A stretch of DNA of 64,000 bases. Origin: JAJPKK01 sp963787675. Lineage in GTDB: Bacteria; Pseudomonadota; Alphaproteobacteria; Rhizobiales; Xanthobacteraceae. The stretch covers positions 1,612,001 through 1,676,000 of the forward strand of contig CAWBDV010000003.1 in assembly GCA_963787675.1 (NCBI GenBank), written 5' to 3'. The translations under genes were made by a program, and so were the position numbers. The notes under the pieces were generated by a model. It saw nothing but the letters and a program-made list of their open reading frames with translations. It was not told the origin of the DNA and ran no database searches. Shown here one piece after another: positions 8,537 to 17,864 of the stretch. How positions within the stretch are numbered: position 1 is the stretch's first letter; each line of letters starts with the position of its first letter.

Positions 8537-8767
8537 TTACGTCGCCACCCGCCACGCCACTACGCCGGCCTTCACTGGCTCCCCTGTTCTAACGCTTCGC
8601 CACGTGCCGCCCGACCAATGGCAGAGATACGGAAGCGCGTAGGTGCCGACGTGATCCTCGCAAAGTAATTCACAAGGCTTGTCACCGGGCGGAGTACCTT
8701 CGCCGGGAAACGTGGCCAAGCGGCGTTGTCGCGATGCAATCCGTTTGCTCACTTCGGTCGAGTCCAT
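8537..8767 (-). CDS. Hypothetical protein
   Basis: 76 residues with a convincing protein-like middle and end: CELLCEDHVGTYALPYLCHW and VRTGEPVKAGVVAWR. It has three cysteines and no membrane span. Similar short proteins occur in Bradyrhizobium, but no function is known to me. It sits alone beside the IS256 right end. Confidence 0.5.
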   Translation of the reverse strand: MDSTEVSKRIASRQRRLATFPGEGTPPGDKPCELLCEDHVGTYALPYLCHWSGGTWRSVRTGEPVKAGVVAWRVAT

Positions 8768-9104
8768 GGCTGCACGCCCCGGCTGCCAGATGAAAAAATT
8801 GTCGCCGCCGAGATTTCATCGCTTCCCTCGTTACGGTGAAGCTACATCAAACCGCGTCGGCATAAGCAACACAGGCTGCGATGGCTGCTTCAGGCGAAAG
8901 CTGTCGCCGCTCCGGACATGCTTGATAGACGGGTTTTGACCCAAAGCGGGCAAATGTAGCGTGAAAAGCGCGTCTTTCAATTTTGCACTCTTTCGCGCGC
9001 TGGCCGCCAGCCCCATCAACTCCAATCAATCGGTAATTCGCCCAAACCGATCAGGGGCTGGCAGGATTCCCTGAACGAACAATGGGACCTTTCAGCGGTA
9101 GCAG
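8768..9104. other. Intergenic stretch carrying a dispersed repeat
   Basis: No gene is seen. Bases about 8836-8945 (GTTACGGTGAAGCTACATCA, then GATGGCTGC, AAAGCTGTCG, GGACATGCT and TTTTGAC) match, with gaps, a second copy at 17362-17471. A fragment of the same end (CGCTTTTGACCCA) occurs near 22890. Confidence 0.5.
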
Positions 9105-10590
9105 TCAGCCTGGTGGAGGCTTGATGCTGCCCGCGCGGATCACCTTCCCAAAGTCTCTATCTCGACCTTTATGCCTTCGGCGTGTTGGCGACCGCGTGAC
9201 CAGGGCGTCGAGAAAATCCCTCTGCCATTTATCGACGTTATTCTCCAGAATCCCGTGCAGCAGCGCCGCGTGTCGTTCCCAACGTTCCTCGCGCTGCATG
9301 GTCAGGGCTTGTGCGATGGCGCCGGCCACCGATTCGGCGTCATAGGGATTGACTAGTAGCGCGCGTTTGCCTTCGACGGCGGCGCCGGCGAAGCGGGAGA
9401 GAATGAGCACGCCGGGATCGTTCGGATCCTGAGCTGCGACGTATTCCTTGGCGACCAAGTTCATTCCGTCCCGAAGCGGCGTCACCAGGCCAACCCGCGC
9501 CGTGCGATAGAGTTCGGCGAGCACCGAGCGGGTGTAGACGCGGTTGACGTAGCGGATCGGTGTCCATGACACCTCGCCGTATTTGCCATTGATGCGGCCG
9601 GCCTCGGAACCCACCGTCTGTGCCAGTTCCAAGTATTCCGGAATTTCCGATCGGTTCTTCGGCGTGATCTGCAGGTATGTCACCTTGCCCAGCCAATCCG
9701 GGTTCCTGGCGAGGAAGATCTCGAAAGCTTCAAGCCGCTGGACCAGGCCCTTGGAATAATCGAGGCGATCGACCCCGATGACGAGCGTCCGCCCGCCGAG
9801 GCTCGTCACCAGGTTTTTTGACGAGCGGCGAGCGCACGTTTCGGCGGGCGAGCGCCTCAAACCCCAGCGGCTCGATGCCGACGGGGAAGGTGCCGATCCG
9901 GGTCTGCCGTCCGTCCGTGGTGAAGGAGATCTGATGGCCCAACGTCTCGAACCCCCGCATCTCGCGTCGCAAATCTGGATTCTCGGCGATGAGATAGCGG
10001 ACGAAATTGCCAGAATCCCCCTCGGTCTGGAAGCCGACCACGTCGTATTGCAACAGCAGCGGGATCAGTTGCTCGTGGTTCGGCAGCGATGTCAGCACCT
10101 CTGGCGGGGGCATCGGGACATGAAGGAAAAAGCCGATCCGGTTGGCGTGGCCGCGGCGGCGCAGCGCGTCCGCGATCGGGATGAGGTGATAGTCATGGAC
10201 CCAGATGAGGTCATCGGGTTCGATGATCTTTCCGAGCTCGGTTGCGAAATGATCGTTCACTCGCATGTATCCGGTGAGATCGCGGCGCGCGAACTCGGCG
10301 AGATCGAGCCGGAAATGCAGGATCGGCCAAAGCACCCGGTTAGCGAAGCCGTTGTAGTATTCCTGGTAGTCGTCCTCTGAGAGATCGATGACTACATAGG
10401 TGAGGTTCTTGTGAGAGATCGTGTGCATCTCGACTTCCGAGCGTGGAACGGCCTTGCCGCTCCACCCGAACCACACGCCCCCATTACGCTCGAACGCCGG
10501 TCGCAACGCGACTTCGAGGCCGCCGGCGCGCTTTGCGTCATCGCCGTTCGGAACGCTCACCCGATTCGAAACGACGACTAGCCGTGCCAA
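9105..10590 (-). pseudogene. otsA: Trehalose-6-phosphate synthase, frameshifted
   Basis: A GT20 enzyme that joins UDP-glucose and glucose-6-phosphate to trehalose-6-phosphate. The start is the TTG at 10590 (LARLVVVSNRV), overlapping the GH15 stop by 13 bp. Motifs in order: GGLEVALRP, WFGWSGK, WVHDYHLIP, LHVPMPP; then, in another frame, VIGVDRLDYSKG, KVTYLQITPKNRSE, PLRDGMNLVAKEY and SRFAGAA. The N-frame ends after SPLVKK and the C-frame picks up at KNLVTSLGGRT. Dropping one base from the A6 run (T at 9814-9819) restores SPLVKNLVTSLGG. All catalytic motifs survive, so the lesion is either very young or a homopolymer sequencing error. It is the last gene of the otsB-GH15-otsA unit. Confidence 0.9.
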
Positions 10591-12362
10591 TATCGGTCCT
10601 CCCAGCTTCGCGATAGCCGCATGGCCGAGAGTATCAGCCCGGCCATAGAATAAGTCTGAGGGAAATTGCCCCATAGTTCGCCCGTCAGGGGATGAACATC
10701 CTCCGCCAGCAGGCCATAACGATTTCTATATTTTAGCGCGTCGTTGAACATCTCGCGCGCTTGCTGCCGGCGACCGAGATCCCACAACACGTCGATTAGC
10801 CAGAACCGGCATACGAGAAATGCCGTTTCCGGCAGGCCGAAGTCATCCTCGCTCGCGTAGCGCATAACGTGGTTGTCGTGCAAAAGTTCGCGTTCGATCG
10901 CCTCCACAGTGCGCACGAAACGCGGATCGTTGGTTTCCAAGAGCCCGATCTCGGGCAGCAATAGCACGCTGGCGTCGAGATCATCGCTTCCCAATCCGGC
11001 CGTGAAGGCGCCGCGCTTCTCATTCTAGGCCCGCTCGATAAATTGTGTCTGCATCCCTTTCGCTATATTTGTCCAGTGCGCGGCACGCTGCTCCATGCCG
11101 AGATGCGCCGCGATTGCGCCGAGCCGATTGCAGCCGGCCCAGCACATCGCCGCCGAATGGGTGTGCAGCCGGCTGCGATCGCGGTATTCCCAGATACCCG
11201 CGTCGGGCTCAAAGGCGAGCCGCGCCGCCTCGACACCGAGCGATTCCAGGAGATTGAACAGCCCAGCATCGCCCGGGCGCGGCAGCCTGCGGTCGAAGAA
11301 CATCGGCATCGCGGCGAGGATGATACTGCCATAGGTATCGTGCTGCACTTGGCTTGCTGCCGCGTTTCCGATACGCACCGGTGCGTTGTTGCGATAGCCT
11401 TTGAGGCCGGTTGCGAGCTTCTCTTCCATTGAGTTTGCCGGGACGACGCTGTAGACCGGACGGACGAATTCTTCCGAAGCGATCCCAAGGATGAAGGAGA
11501 TGAAATTTTCCATGGTCCGGGTGGCGCCGAGACGGTTGAGCGCCTTTACGACGAAATAGGCATCGCGCAGCCAGCAATGGCGGTAGTCCCAATTGCGCCC
11601 GGATCCCGGCGCCTCCGGAATCGACGTCGTGTGGGCGGCGATGATGCCGCCGGTCTCCTCGAAATTGCTGAGCTTGAGAGTGATCGCCGCGCGGATGACT
11701 ACGTCCTGCCAATCATAGGCGATCGAAAGGCGTCGTACCCACTCGGTCCAGTAGTCTTGCGTGCGCGCTGCGAACGAGCGGCAGGTGGTGGGTAGATCAG
11801 CTGGGAACGGCTCGTCCGGACCGATGACGAGATGGAGCGGTCGCGTCAGCACGAAAGGGGCTTCGCGGTCGATATAGGACAACGCAGCGTCGGTGGTGAG
11901 GCGGATCACCACATCCGCGCCGCCGAAGCTTACATGACTGCTTCCCATCGATTTGCGCACCATCGGGGCGCCGTAATTGCTGGTCGGACGGACCCGGATG
12001 GTGATCCGGGGCAGGCCGGCGATTGGCTCGATGATCCGCATGAGCTGCGGCGGGCGAAAGATGCGGTCATATTCACGAAACCGTGGCGCGAAATCGGTAA
12101 TTCGGATAGACGCACCCTTGTCGTTCGTCAGGACCGTGGAGACGATCGCGGTGTTGCGCACATACTCGGAGGAAAAATCGATCATGCCCTCGAGCACGAC
12201 ATCGCAAAATCCCTTCTCTTCACCGCCGGCTACCAAGCGGGAAAAGATCGGGTCCCCGTCGAAGCGTGGATAGCACCACCACACGATCCGCGACGATGGA
12301 TCCACCAGCGCTGCCGTGCGCCCGTTGCCGATGATCGCAAGATCGAGCCCGAAATCGTTCAT
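10578..12362 (-). pseudogene. GH15-family glucoamylase-like protein with in-frame stop
   Basis: Starts at ATG 12362, overlapping the otsB stop (ATGA). It is a GH15 glycoside hydrolase of the type linked to rhizobial trehalose clusters: DLAIIGNGRTAALVDPSSR, WWCYPRFDGDPIFSRL, NWDYRHCWLRDAYF, then the helical (alpha/alpha)6 domain to SRSWEDRYWHG. At 11025-11027 a TAG interrupts the same frame between FIERA and NEKRGAFTAGLGSDDLDAS. Relatives have tryptophan here (AWN), so this looks like a TGG to TAG change. The rest is intact over about 590 residues. The encoded enzyme probably acts on an alpha-glucan or trehalose-related sugar; the substrate is not determinable here. Confidence 0.85.
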
Positions 12363-13147
12363 CCCGACCTCATCCCGTCCCGGCCGCAAAGGCCGGTGAG
12401 CCAGTCGCGGACGTCCTGCGGACCGCCGAAGGTGCCCTCGACCCCTGCCACTTCCCGCCCGACCGAATAGCCGAAGCCGCCGAGAGCAGGCAGCACCCCG
12501 AACACCGACTCGTCGGTGACGTCGTCGCCGACGAACAGCGGGGTGCGTTGCACGAACGGAGGACTTTTCATTAACTCGCACACGCCAACACCTTTGTTGA
12601 AACTCGACGGCTTGATTTCGATCACTGCCTTGCCGCACAGCATTTCGAGTTTCTCATCCGGTGCGTGATCGAGGATGGCAGCGATCTTGTTTTTGATCAA
12701 AAGCCCCTGCTCCGGGGTCAATCGGTAATGCACGGCGAGCGAGGAGCCTTTGTCTTCGACGATGATGCGGGGGTCGACGGTGACGGCCACAGTCACCTGC
12801 TTCCTCAATAATGGGCTCAGCTCGGCGTATCTCCTCTGCTTGGGTGCACTGGCGGAAATACGCAATTCAACCCCGTGTCCGCCGACGCAAGGCAACTTAA
12901 GCGGCACGAACAGATCATCGAGGTTTTCGATAAGCCGGCCGCTGATGAGCGCGAGCGCGCCATTAGTTCGCGCATGCAATTCACCGAGCGTTCGGACCAG
13001 CGATGCCGGCACCACGACGCTCTGGGGCGTCGCCGCGACGTCGAGGATGGTCCCGTCGACATCAAGCAGGATCGCGACCTGGGCGAAGTCGATGGGGCCC
13101 AAACATCGCGGCCGCAAAGACGACCCTGTAACGGGATGAGGTTGCAT
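12359..13147 (-). CDS. otsB: Trehalose-6-phosphate phosphatase
   Basis: A 262-residue HAD-superfamily phosphatase that removes phosphate from trehalose-6-phosphate in the cytoplasm. Motif I is LLDVDGTIL (Asp nucleophile and Asp acid), motif II is in ALALISGR, and motif IV is FVGDDVTDESVF. GGHGVELR and KGVGVCELM are also typical of OtsB. It is the first gene of otsB-GH15-otsA; its stop overlaps the next start by four bases, so translation is probably coupled. It is the only undamaged gene of the three. Confidence 0.9.
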   Translation of the reverse strand: MQPHPVTGSSLRPRCLGPIDFAQVAILLDVDGTILDVAATPQSVVVPASLVRTLGELHARTNGALALISGRLIENLDDLFVPLKLPCVGGHGVELRISASAPKQRRYAELSPLLRKQVTVAVTVDPRIIVEDKGSSLAVHYRLTPEQGLLIKNKIAAILDHAPDEKLEMLCGKAVIEIKPSSFNKGVGVCELMKSPPFVQRTPLFVGDDVTDESVFGVLPALGGFGYSVGREVAGVEGTFGGPQDVRDWLTGLCGRDGMRSG

Positions 13148-13205
13148 AATGAAAGCTCGCCGGGTAGGCCAATGATCTTGCAGATCTCATCGAGCTTGAT
13201 CTTGG

Positions 13206-13391
13206 CTATAGAATGGAAACGGATTGATGACCCCTGTCGTGTCGGAGGTGACCATCAAGGTGTAACCCTCCGGTGCTGACTTGGCGAACAAACTCCACCC
13301 CAATTTGCGTGTTTGCACCCGGCTTGTTCTCGACAATAACCTCCTGCCCCGTTGCTTCCGACAAGCGTCTGCCGACCCTCCGAGCCAGCAC
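13206..13391 (-). pseudogene. Bug/TctC-type binding protein fragment, frameshifted
   Basis: About 60 residues from the N-terminal third of a tripartite-tricarboxylate-transporter binding protein: LSEATGQEVIVENKPGANTQ and IGVEFV in one frame, then KSAPEGYTLMVTSDTTGVIN in the next. The change comes from one extra C near 13285. No signal peptide or C-terminal lobe is present. It is a relic, joined head-on to another relic at 13398. Confidence 0.65.
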
Positions 13392-13397
13392 GTCATT

Positions 13398-13562
13398 TGG
13401 CCCTTCGTGCGGGACGCGAACGGGCAGGCGATGGCTTACGTCTACCGCCGGGCCAACAAACCGGAAGCGCTCCGGGCGAAGGTTTTGACTGAGGACGAAG
13501 CGCGGCGGGTTGCGGCGAATATCGCGAAGTTGCCCGCGCTGCTAACGCGGGAGGAGCGGTAA
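13398..13562 (+). pseudogene. Fragment of a common rhizobial small hypothetical protein
   Basis: Residues WPFVRDANGQAMAYVYRRAN, then VLTEDEARRVAANIAKLPAL, match the C-terminal part of a short protein family repeated in Bradyrhizobium genomes ('DANGQ..AYVY..LT.DEARR.A.NIAKLP.LL'). The natural N-terminus is missing; the frame before 13398 is antisense to the TctC fragment. Confidence 0.5.
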
Positions 13563-13794
13563 GTGGGTGCCGACCCCAACGTTCGACCGCTCGCCGAATT
13601 CCGGTACTAACAACTCTCACCAAAATAGGCTTTAATTCCATCATGCTTTATCATTTCACAAAGAAGGACAAACCGCACGAAGCGGCCTGGACCGCCGACC
13701 AAGCGGGTCTCGACATTGCCCCTACGCGAGACGTGGAAGTACAGATTTTCCCAACAAGCTGATCCAGAGAAAATGACGGACCCGGATTGGCAGG

Positions 13795-14034
13795 TTAGTC
13801 GCGCAGCCATTGTCTTCGAGTTTGAACCGCAAAGCGAAGAAACGCCTCTGCGAGACTTTCCAGGGCTTCGACATATTGGCGCCTATGCATTTCCTCATCA
13901 TCGGTCTCAAGGCGGCGGCCAGGAAGCGGAAGAACTACCTCGAACGCACCATAATCGACCACCGCTTCCCAATGCGGTTTCCTGTCGTCTATGGTCATGG
14001 TTGCTCGGACTTGTTTCACTTCGATCTTTGCCAT
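13795..14034 (-). CDS. Hypothetical protein
   Basis: 79 residues from the ATG at 14034. The sequence is protein-like: KPHWEAVVDYGAFEVVLPLP, then EMHRRQYVEALESLAEAFLR. No known motif and no membrane span. I rejected the 38 residues upstream of this ATG as random in composition. Confidence 0.45.
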   Translation of the reverse strand: MAKIEVKQVRATMTIDDRKPHWEAVVDYGAFEVVLPLPGRRLETDDEEMHRRQYVEALESLAEAFLRFAVQTRRQWLRD

Positions 14035-14761
14035 TTGCTTAATCCACTTGCCAAAGGACGTTGCGCTTCGGATCAAGTGCACCTCAGCGCTGCATCCCGC
14101 AGCAGTCGCAAGAAAACATTGATTGCGTATTGCCACACCTCGGAACATGCGGGGGAGACAAGTCGCTTCCGGCCTTCAATCGTCCGACCTGCTCCTTGAA
14201 CTTTCTTGAAAGCGCATACACGAGAGCATACGCCCCCCTGCACTGAAAAACGATCCCGCGCTCCGGCAGCTCTGGGATACCCGCCGCGCCGCCCGCCGAC
14301 GTGGCGGCACATCGGGCGACCTAGCCGAATTGAAATAGGTCAATACGGTTAGGTCTTTTTGTGATCAAATTTTTTAAATGGATTGGCATCCCATACCGAG
14401 CGCACCGTTCGACCGCGAGCTTGAACTTGCCGTCATCGAGAGAGATGGTCCGCACGCCCTCGTATTTCCTCACTCTGGGCGGATGGACCAACGCGGAGAC
14501 TAACCAGTCGATAGACGTGCGTCCGACACACTGGCGGGAGTGCGAGAGGTTGGCCGGGGCTTCAGTGATTGCACTGCGTTGCACGTGCTTTTGCACATTT
14601 GACAGCGGGCAGTTGTGACCCCAAATCGTTAAGAAACTGTCGGCGGTCGCGAGGCACCGTCACAAGTCCCGTACCCCGCTTATCCACAAGCACAATTGCC
14701 GCGCCGGCAAATGAGACGGATCATTGAAGGCAGCGCGAATCACAAGGGGGAGATTCGCCCG
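14035..14761. other. Intergenic stretch, one doubtful ORF
   Basis: There is a possible 91-residue minus-strand frame at 14321-14596 (contains VRKYEGVRTISLDDGKF), which I cannot assign. A perfect TTATCCACA nonamer lies near 14682. Nothing else is evident. Confidence 0.3.
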
Positions 14762-15124
14762 ATGCCCGTTAGCCGTGACGAGATCGAACGCGAATTGAAT
14801 GCCAGCGAAGCGGATCGGGCCATCGGCCTACTGCGTCGCACCAATGCCGATTTCGAGGAAATCGAACGCGAGCTTCAAGCCGCCGAGAAACGCAAGGGGC
14901 TCGAAATTGCACCGGATATTCCCCTTGTCAGCCGCCTGGCCCGGCTTGGCTACAGCGAACGCGATCTCAACACGGTTATGGAAATGCTTGCGGCGCTTGA
15001 CGACCTAAGGAACGGTCGGCCGATATCTGAGCGCGCCCGCGCGATGCTTTCCAATCGCGAGGCCGCCAGGCGATCGGCCGATCAGCAACTGGCCGCGATC
15101 ATCGAGCGCAGACGTGGCGCGTGA
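14762..15124 (+). CDS. Hypothetical helical protein
   Basis: I start at the ATG at 14762, with GGGGGAG about 9 bases upstream; the frame opens earlier at 14696. The 120 residues are strongly helical and charged: RDEIERELNASEADRAIGLL, NADFEEIERELQAAEKRKGL, and an Arg/Ala-rich end. Amphipathic repeats suggest a coiled coil. There is no membrane span, signal or known domain. Confidence 0.6.
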   Translation: MPVSRDEIERELNASEADRAIGLLRRTNADFEEIERELQAAEKRKGLEIAPDIPLVSRLARLGYSERDLNTVMEMLAALDDLRNGRPISERARAMLSNREAARRSADQQLAAIIERRRGA

Positions 15125-15291
15125 TCAAGTCGGCGGTCGCTGGGTCGTGCTCGACAATCTACAAGCAGCCAAGATAAGCCGCGTTGAAAAATGCCCCAGC
15201 CCAGGGCAGCTGGGACCAGTTGGGCTTGATAGCTCCCGAGAGCGCCCGGGAGCGACACCAAGCTAGCACACCGTCGGCGAAGGGTCAGGCC

Positions 15292-15582
15292 CTAAGGGTG
15301 GGCCAGGCTGCCACGGAGCGCATCCGCCAGGGTGCAGGCGTCGTCCAGCAGTTGACCCAGTCGCGCCGGCGGCACGCCTCGGACTACTTCCGCCGTCGCG
15401 ATGACCTTGTCGACGGTGGGATTGCCGGGGCCGATCTCTAAAAGCCTTTGATTCATTGTGACGAGCTTCTCGTATCTGGCGTCGATGTCGTCCCATGCGC
15501 GCGTATTCTCGGCCTGCTGTTCGACGATTTCGGAAAGCAACTGAGACAATCGAGTTTCGAGGAGGCCAGGGTCGGTAGCCAT
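15292..15582 (-). CDS. Hypothetical helical protein
   Basis: 96 residues from ATG 15582, preceded by a strong GGAGG ribosome site 5 bases away, which decides against the longer frame. Predicted helices (LLETRLSQLLSEIVEQQAEN, YEKLVTMNQRLLEIGPGN). No known family. The C-terminal half (AEVVRGVPPARLGQLLDDAC) is well conserved in character. Function unknown. Confidence 0.6.
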   Translation of the reverse strand: MATDPGLLETRLSQLLSEIVEQQAENTRAWDDIDARYEKLVTMNQRLLEIGPGNPTVDKVIATAEVVRGVPPARLGQLLDDACTLADALRGSLAHP

Positions 15583-15878
15583 TTGATCCTCCAGATTTTG
15601 CCGCGGACGGCTCGACGATGCATGCCGATCATCGTAGCCGCAGGAATTATCGTGAGCCAAGCCGGGCGGGCGCCGCTGTGCGGGCTTGTGGCGTGCGTGC
15701 GGCTGATGTCGACACCAACTTTCTTCGACCGTCTTCACCTCGGCTTAGCCCTGAAGAGCGATCGAGCTAGCGCCGGCGGATTTAGCTACAATTGTTTGCC
15801 TCCACTTGAGTATTAGGTCAGAGCTTTCCACTACCTGAGGCAGGGGGGCGACTAACTTGCATTTGCGGAGTGAAAACC

Positions 15879-16052
15879 ATGAGTGGAGTCGTGGCCTTTC
15901 TGTTCGATGAATCCGGCGCCACCGCAATTGAGTATGGACTGATCGCCGCCGGCATTTCGGTCGCGATCATCGCGGTCGTCAATGCTCTCGGTACACAGTT
16001 GCAGACGACCTTCAGCACCGTCTCGTCCCAGCTTGCGACGGCCGGCAAGTAA
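15879..16052 (+). CDS. Flp-family type IVb pilin
   Basis: A 57-residue pilin precursor. The ATG at 15879 is preferred because GGAG sits 8 bases upstream; the GTG at 15870 would overlap that site. It has the Flp/Fap signature: a short basic/polar leader (FLFDESG), then ATAIEYGLIAAGISVAIIAV with the processing site before ATAIEYG and the conserved Glu-Tyr pair, then a short Ser/Thr-rich tail. Flp pilins are cut by a TadV/CpaA prepilin peptidase and assembled by the Tad machine for surface attachment. No tad/cpa genes are in this window, so this copy is an orphan. Confidence 0.9.
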   Translation: MSGVVAFLFDESGATAIEYGLIAAGISVAIIAVVNALGTQLQTTFSTVSSQLATAGK

Positions 16053-16060
16053 ACAGATAT

Positions 16061-16357
16061 TCATAAAGACTGGCGACTCACCCTCACCGGAGGTAGCGCA
16101 TGCAGACCGCTGATTTGCGGCATCGGTGCCGCGACGCCGCACCACGAGCACCGTAGGCCTAGCACGAGGCTTCCGACCGACGCGAGCGGGTGACGGTCGA
16201 TCGCCCTGATGTCGATCGCGCGGCTCGTTTGGCAACCCGGGCAAAACACGTCCAGCCACGGTGTGTCGGCCATCAGTGCTGCGCGGATCGTGGGTGACCA
16301 TAATGTGCCCCGTCCCGCCGCCAGCGCGACGTTCCAGCGCTCCACGACACGCCGCAC
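16061..16357 (-). CDS. Small zinc-ribbon-like hypothetical protein
   Basis: 98 residues with two CxxC pairs (FCPGCQT and RCSWCGV) separated by about 35 residues, consistent with one structural zinc site. Between them lies SRAIDIRAIDRHPLASVGSL, a stretch I recognise from a widespread Bradyrhizobium family of unknown role. The N-terminal 20 residues are less typical, so the true start may be internal, near LWSPTIRAAL. Confidence 0.6.
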   Translation of the reverse strand: MRRVVERWNVALAAGRGTLWSPTIRAALMADTPWLDVFCPGCQTSRAIDIRAIDRHPLASVGSLVLGLRCSWCGVAAPMPQISGLHALPPVRVSRQSL

Positions 16358-16393
16358 TTCCTCGCGCGTCGCTTCGCTCCTCGCAAAGACGCG

Positions 16394-17221
16394 TTACTCG
16401 TAATAGGCCGGCGAGTATTTGCGCAGTGGCACCTCGCTCGGCTCGTGGCCGATCCACAATTGCGCGTTGTTCTCTTTCAGCACGGCGGCCATGCGGTCGA
16501 GCGAGGCAAGCGACTGCGGCACGTTGAAGTTCCGCGACGGCACCTTGTGGCCATCCCAGTTCGCCTTGGTATGCACGGAGTCGCCAGTCAGAAGGATCGC
16601 GCCGGTCTTGGGCAGGCGCACCAGCATATTTTGATGACCGGGCGAGTGGCCGGGCGTCGAGATCAGCACGACGCTGCCGTCGTGGAAAACGTCGTAGTCG
16701 CCCTCGGCCGTAATGACCTTCTGGGCGGGGTCGAAGCGCGGCTTGCCGTCGGGCAGCTTCCAGTCGTATTCGGCCTTCTGCACCACGAGCGTCGACCCCG
16801 AGAACAGTCCGAGATTTCCGACGTGATCGGGGTGCGAATGCGACAGCACGAGGTAGGTGATGTCGGAGGGCTTCAATCCGAGTTCGGCAAGCTCGCTCGT
16901 GAGCGTTCGCTTGACGGTCCACAGGCCGACCTGGCTCTTGAAGCCGTTGGGCATCGCGGCGATTTGATCGCCAAGCCCGGTGTCGAACAGCAGCCAGCCA
17001 TCGCGGTGCTTGATGAGATAGCACGTCACCGAGAGCGCGCCGGGCCCGGTTGCGCCCGGGGTAAACTCCGACGCGTTGTCGAGCGCGATGTCTCCGCAGT
17101 AGAGCACGTACATGCGCTCGATGCCGGATTTGCCGGCCGGCTGCTGCGCGAACGTCTGTGAGCCGGCGAATGCCACTACGAGTGCCAGCACGGCGGCAAC
17201 GAAGATCGATCTCTTTGTCAT
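16394..17221 (-). CDS. Secreted metallo-beta-lactamase-fold hydrolase (N-acyl-homoserine-lactonase-like)
   Basis: 275 residues with a strong GGAGG site before the ATG. Residues 1-25 are a Sec signal peptide (FVAAVLALVVAFAGSQTFAQ). The mature part is an MBL fold of the AHL-lactonase type: TCYLIKHRDGWLLFDTGLGD, the metal motif LSHSHPDHVGN (HxHxDH), then STPGHSPGHQNM (third His), LLTGDSVH (bridging Asp) and a late IGHEPSE His. These bind two metals that open lactone rings. Export is unusual for classical cytoplasmic AiiA-type enzymes but occurs in periplasmic relatives. Lactonase activity is inferred from family resemblance; other ester or lactone substrates are possible. Confidence 0.8.
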   Translation of the reverse strand: MTKRSIFVAAVLALVVAFAGSQTFAQQPAGKSGIERMYVLYCGDIALDNASEFTPGATGPGALSVTCYLIKHRDGWLLFDTGLGDQIAAMPNGFKSQVGLWTVKRTLTSELAELGLKPSDITYLVLSHSHPDHVGNLGLFSGSTLVVQKAEYDWKLPDGKPRFDPAQKVITAEGDYDVFHDGSVVLISTPGHSPGHQNMLVRLPKTGAILLTGDSVHTKANWDGHKVPSRNFNVPQSLASLDRMAAVLKENNAQLWIGHEPSEVPLRKYSPAYYE

Positions 17222-17361
17222 TGGCGTTTCCTCCTTCGACTTGTTGTTTGCTGCATCCTTCGACTACGGCTGCACCTTCTTCATGTGGAAATTTGCAAGG
17301 ACGGAACGCCCACGTTGAGAAACAAGGGTCTGACGACGCGGAAGTTTCATGGCCCGCCTCC

Positions 17362-17471
17362 CGTTACGACAAGGCTACATCACTGCCACCTGCATCCGGA
17401 AGGATGCCATATGGCTGCTTGCAGCTAAAGCTGTCGTCGACGCGGACATGCTCGGATAAGCGCTTTTTGAC
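17362..17471. repeat. Dispersed repeat, copy 2
   Basis: Related to 8836-8945 over about 110 bp (GTTACGACAAGGCTACATCA, then ATGGCTGCTT, AAAGCTGTCG, GGACATGCT, CTTTTTGAC). The IS3 element begins immediately after TTTTTGAC, so it inserted at the repeat edge. Confidence 0.5.
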
Positions 17472-17552
17472 GGTCTCGAAAATCTGGACAGGACGATAAG
17501 TGGAGTTTCTGCCTGACAGCAGGCACGCTGTGCCTGCGAATCAGGAGAGACG

Positions 17553-17864
17553 ATGACCAGACGAGCCCGCCGGAATCACACGCCGGCCTTCAAGGCCCAG
17601 GTGGCGCTTGCCGCGATCAAGGGCGAGTTGACGCTTGGCCAGCTTGCGGAACAATTCGATGTCCACCCGAACCAGATCACGGCGTGGAAGGCGCTGCTTC
17701 AGGAAGGAGCTGCCGATGTTTTCGGGGCCGGTAGCGGTGGGAAGCCGATGCCGCCTACGGTCGACGTGAAGTCGCTTCATGCGAAGATCGGAGAACTGAC
17801 GCTGGAAAATGATTTTTTAGAGGGCGCGCTCAGCAAAGCCGGCCTACTGAGCGCAAAACGATGA
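17553..17864 (+). CDS. IS3-family transposase OrfA
   Basis: 103 residues with an N-terminal helix-turn-helix (RRNHTPAFKAQVALAAIKGE, LGQLAEQFDVHPNQITAWKA) and a C-terminal leucine-rich helix (LHAKIGELTLENDFLEGALS). OrfA binds the element ends and, in the family, joins OrfB by -1 frameshifting to form OrfAB. It overlaps orfB by four bases (ATGA). Confidence 0.95.
   Translation: MTRRARRNHTPAFKAQVALAAIKGELTLGQLAEQFDVHPNQITAWKALLQEGAADVFGAGSGGKPMPPTVDVKSLHAKIGELTLENDFLEGALSKAGLLSAKR

Noticed and set aside
9105..10590. Programmed frameshifting in otsA at the A6 run
   Set aside because: Joining the frames needs a +1 shift, not the -1 shift that A-rich slippery sites give, and no stimulatory structure or family precedent is apparent. 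A simple indel is more likely.
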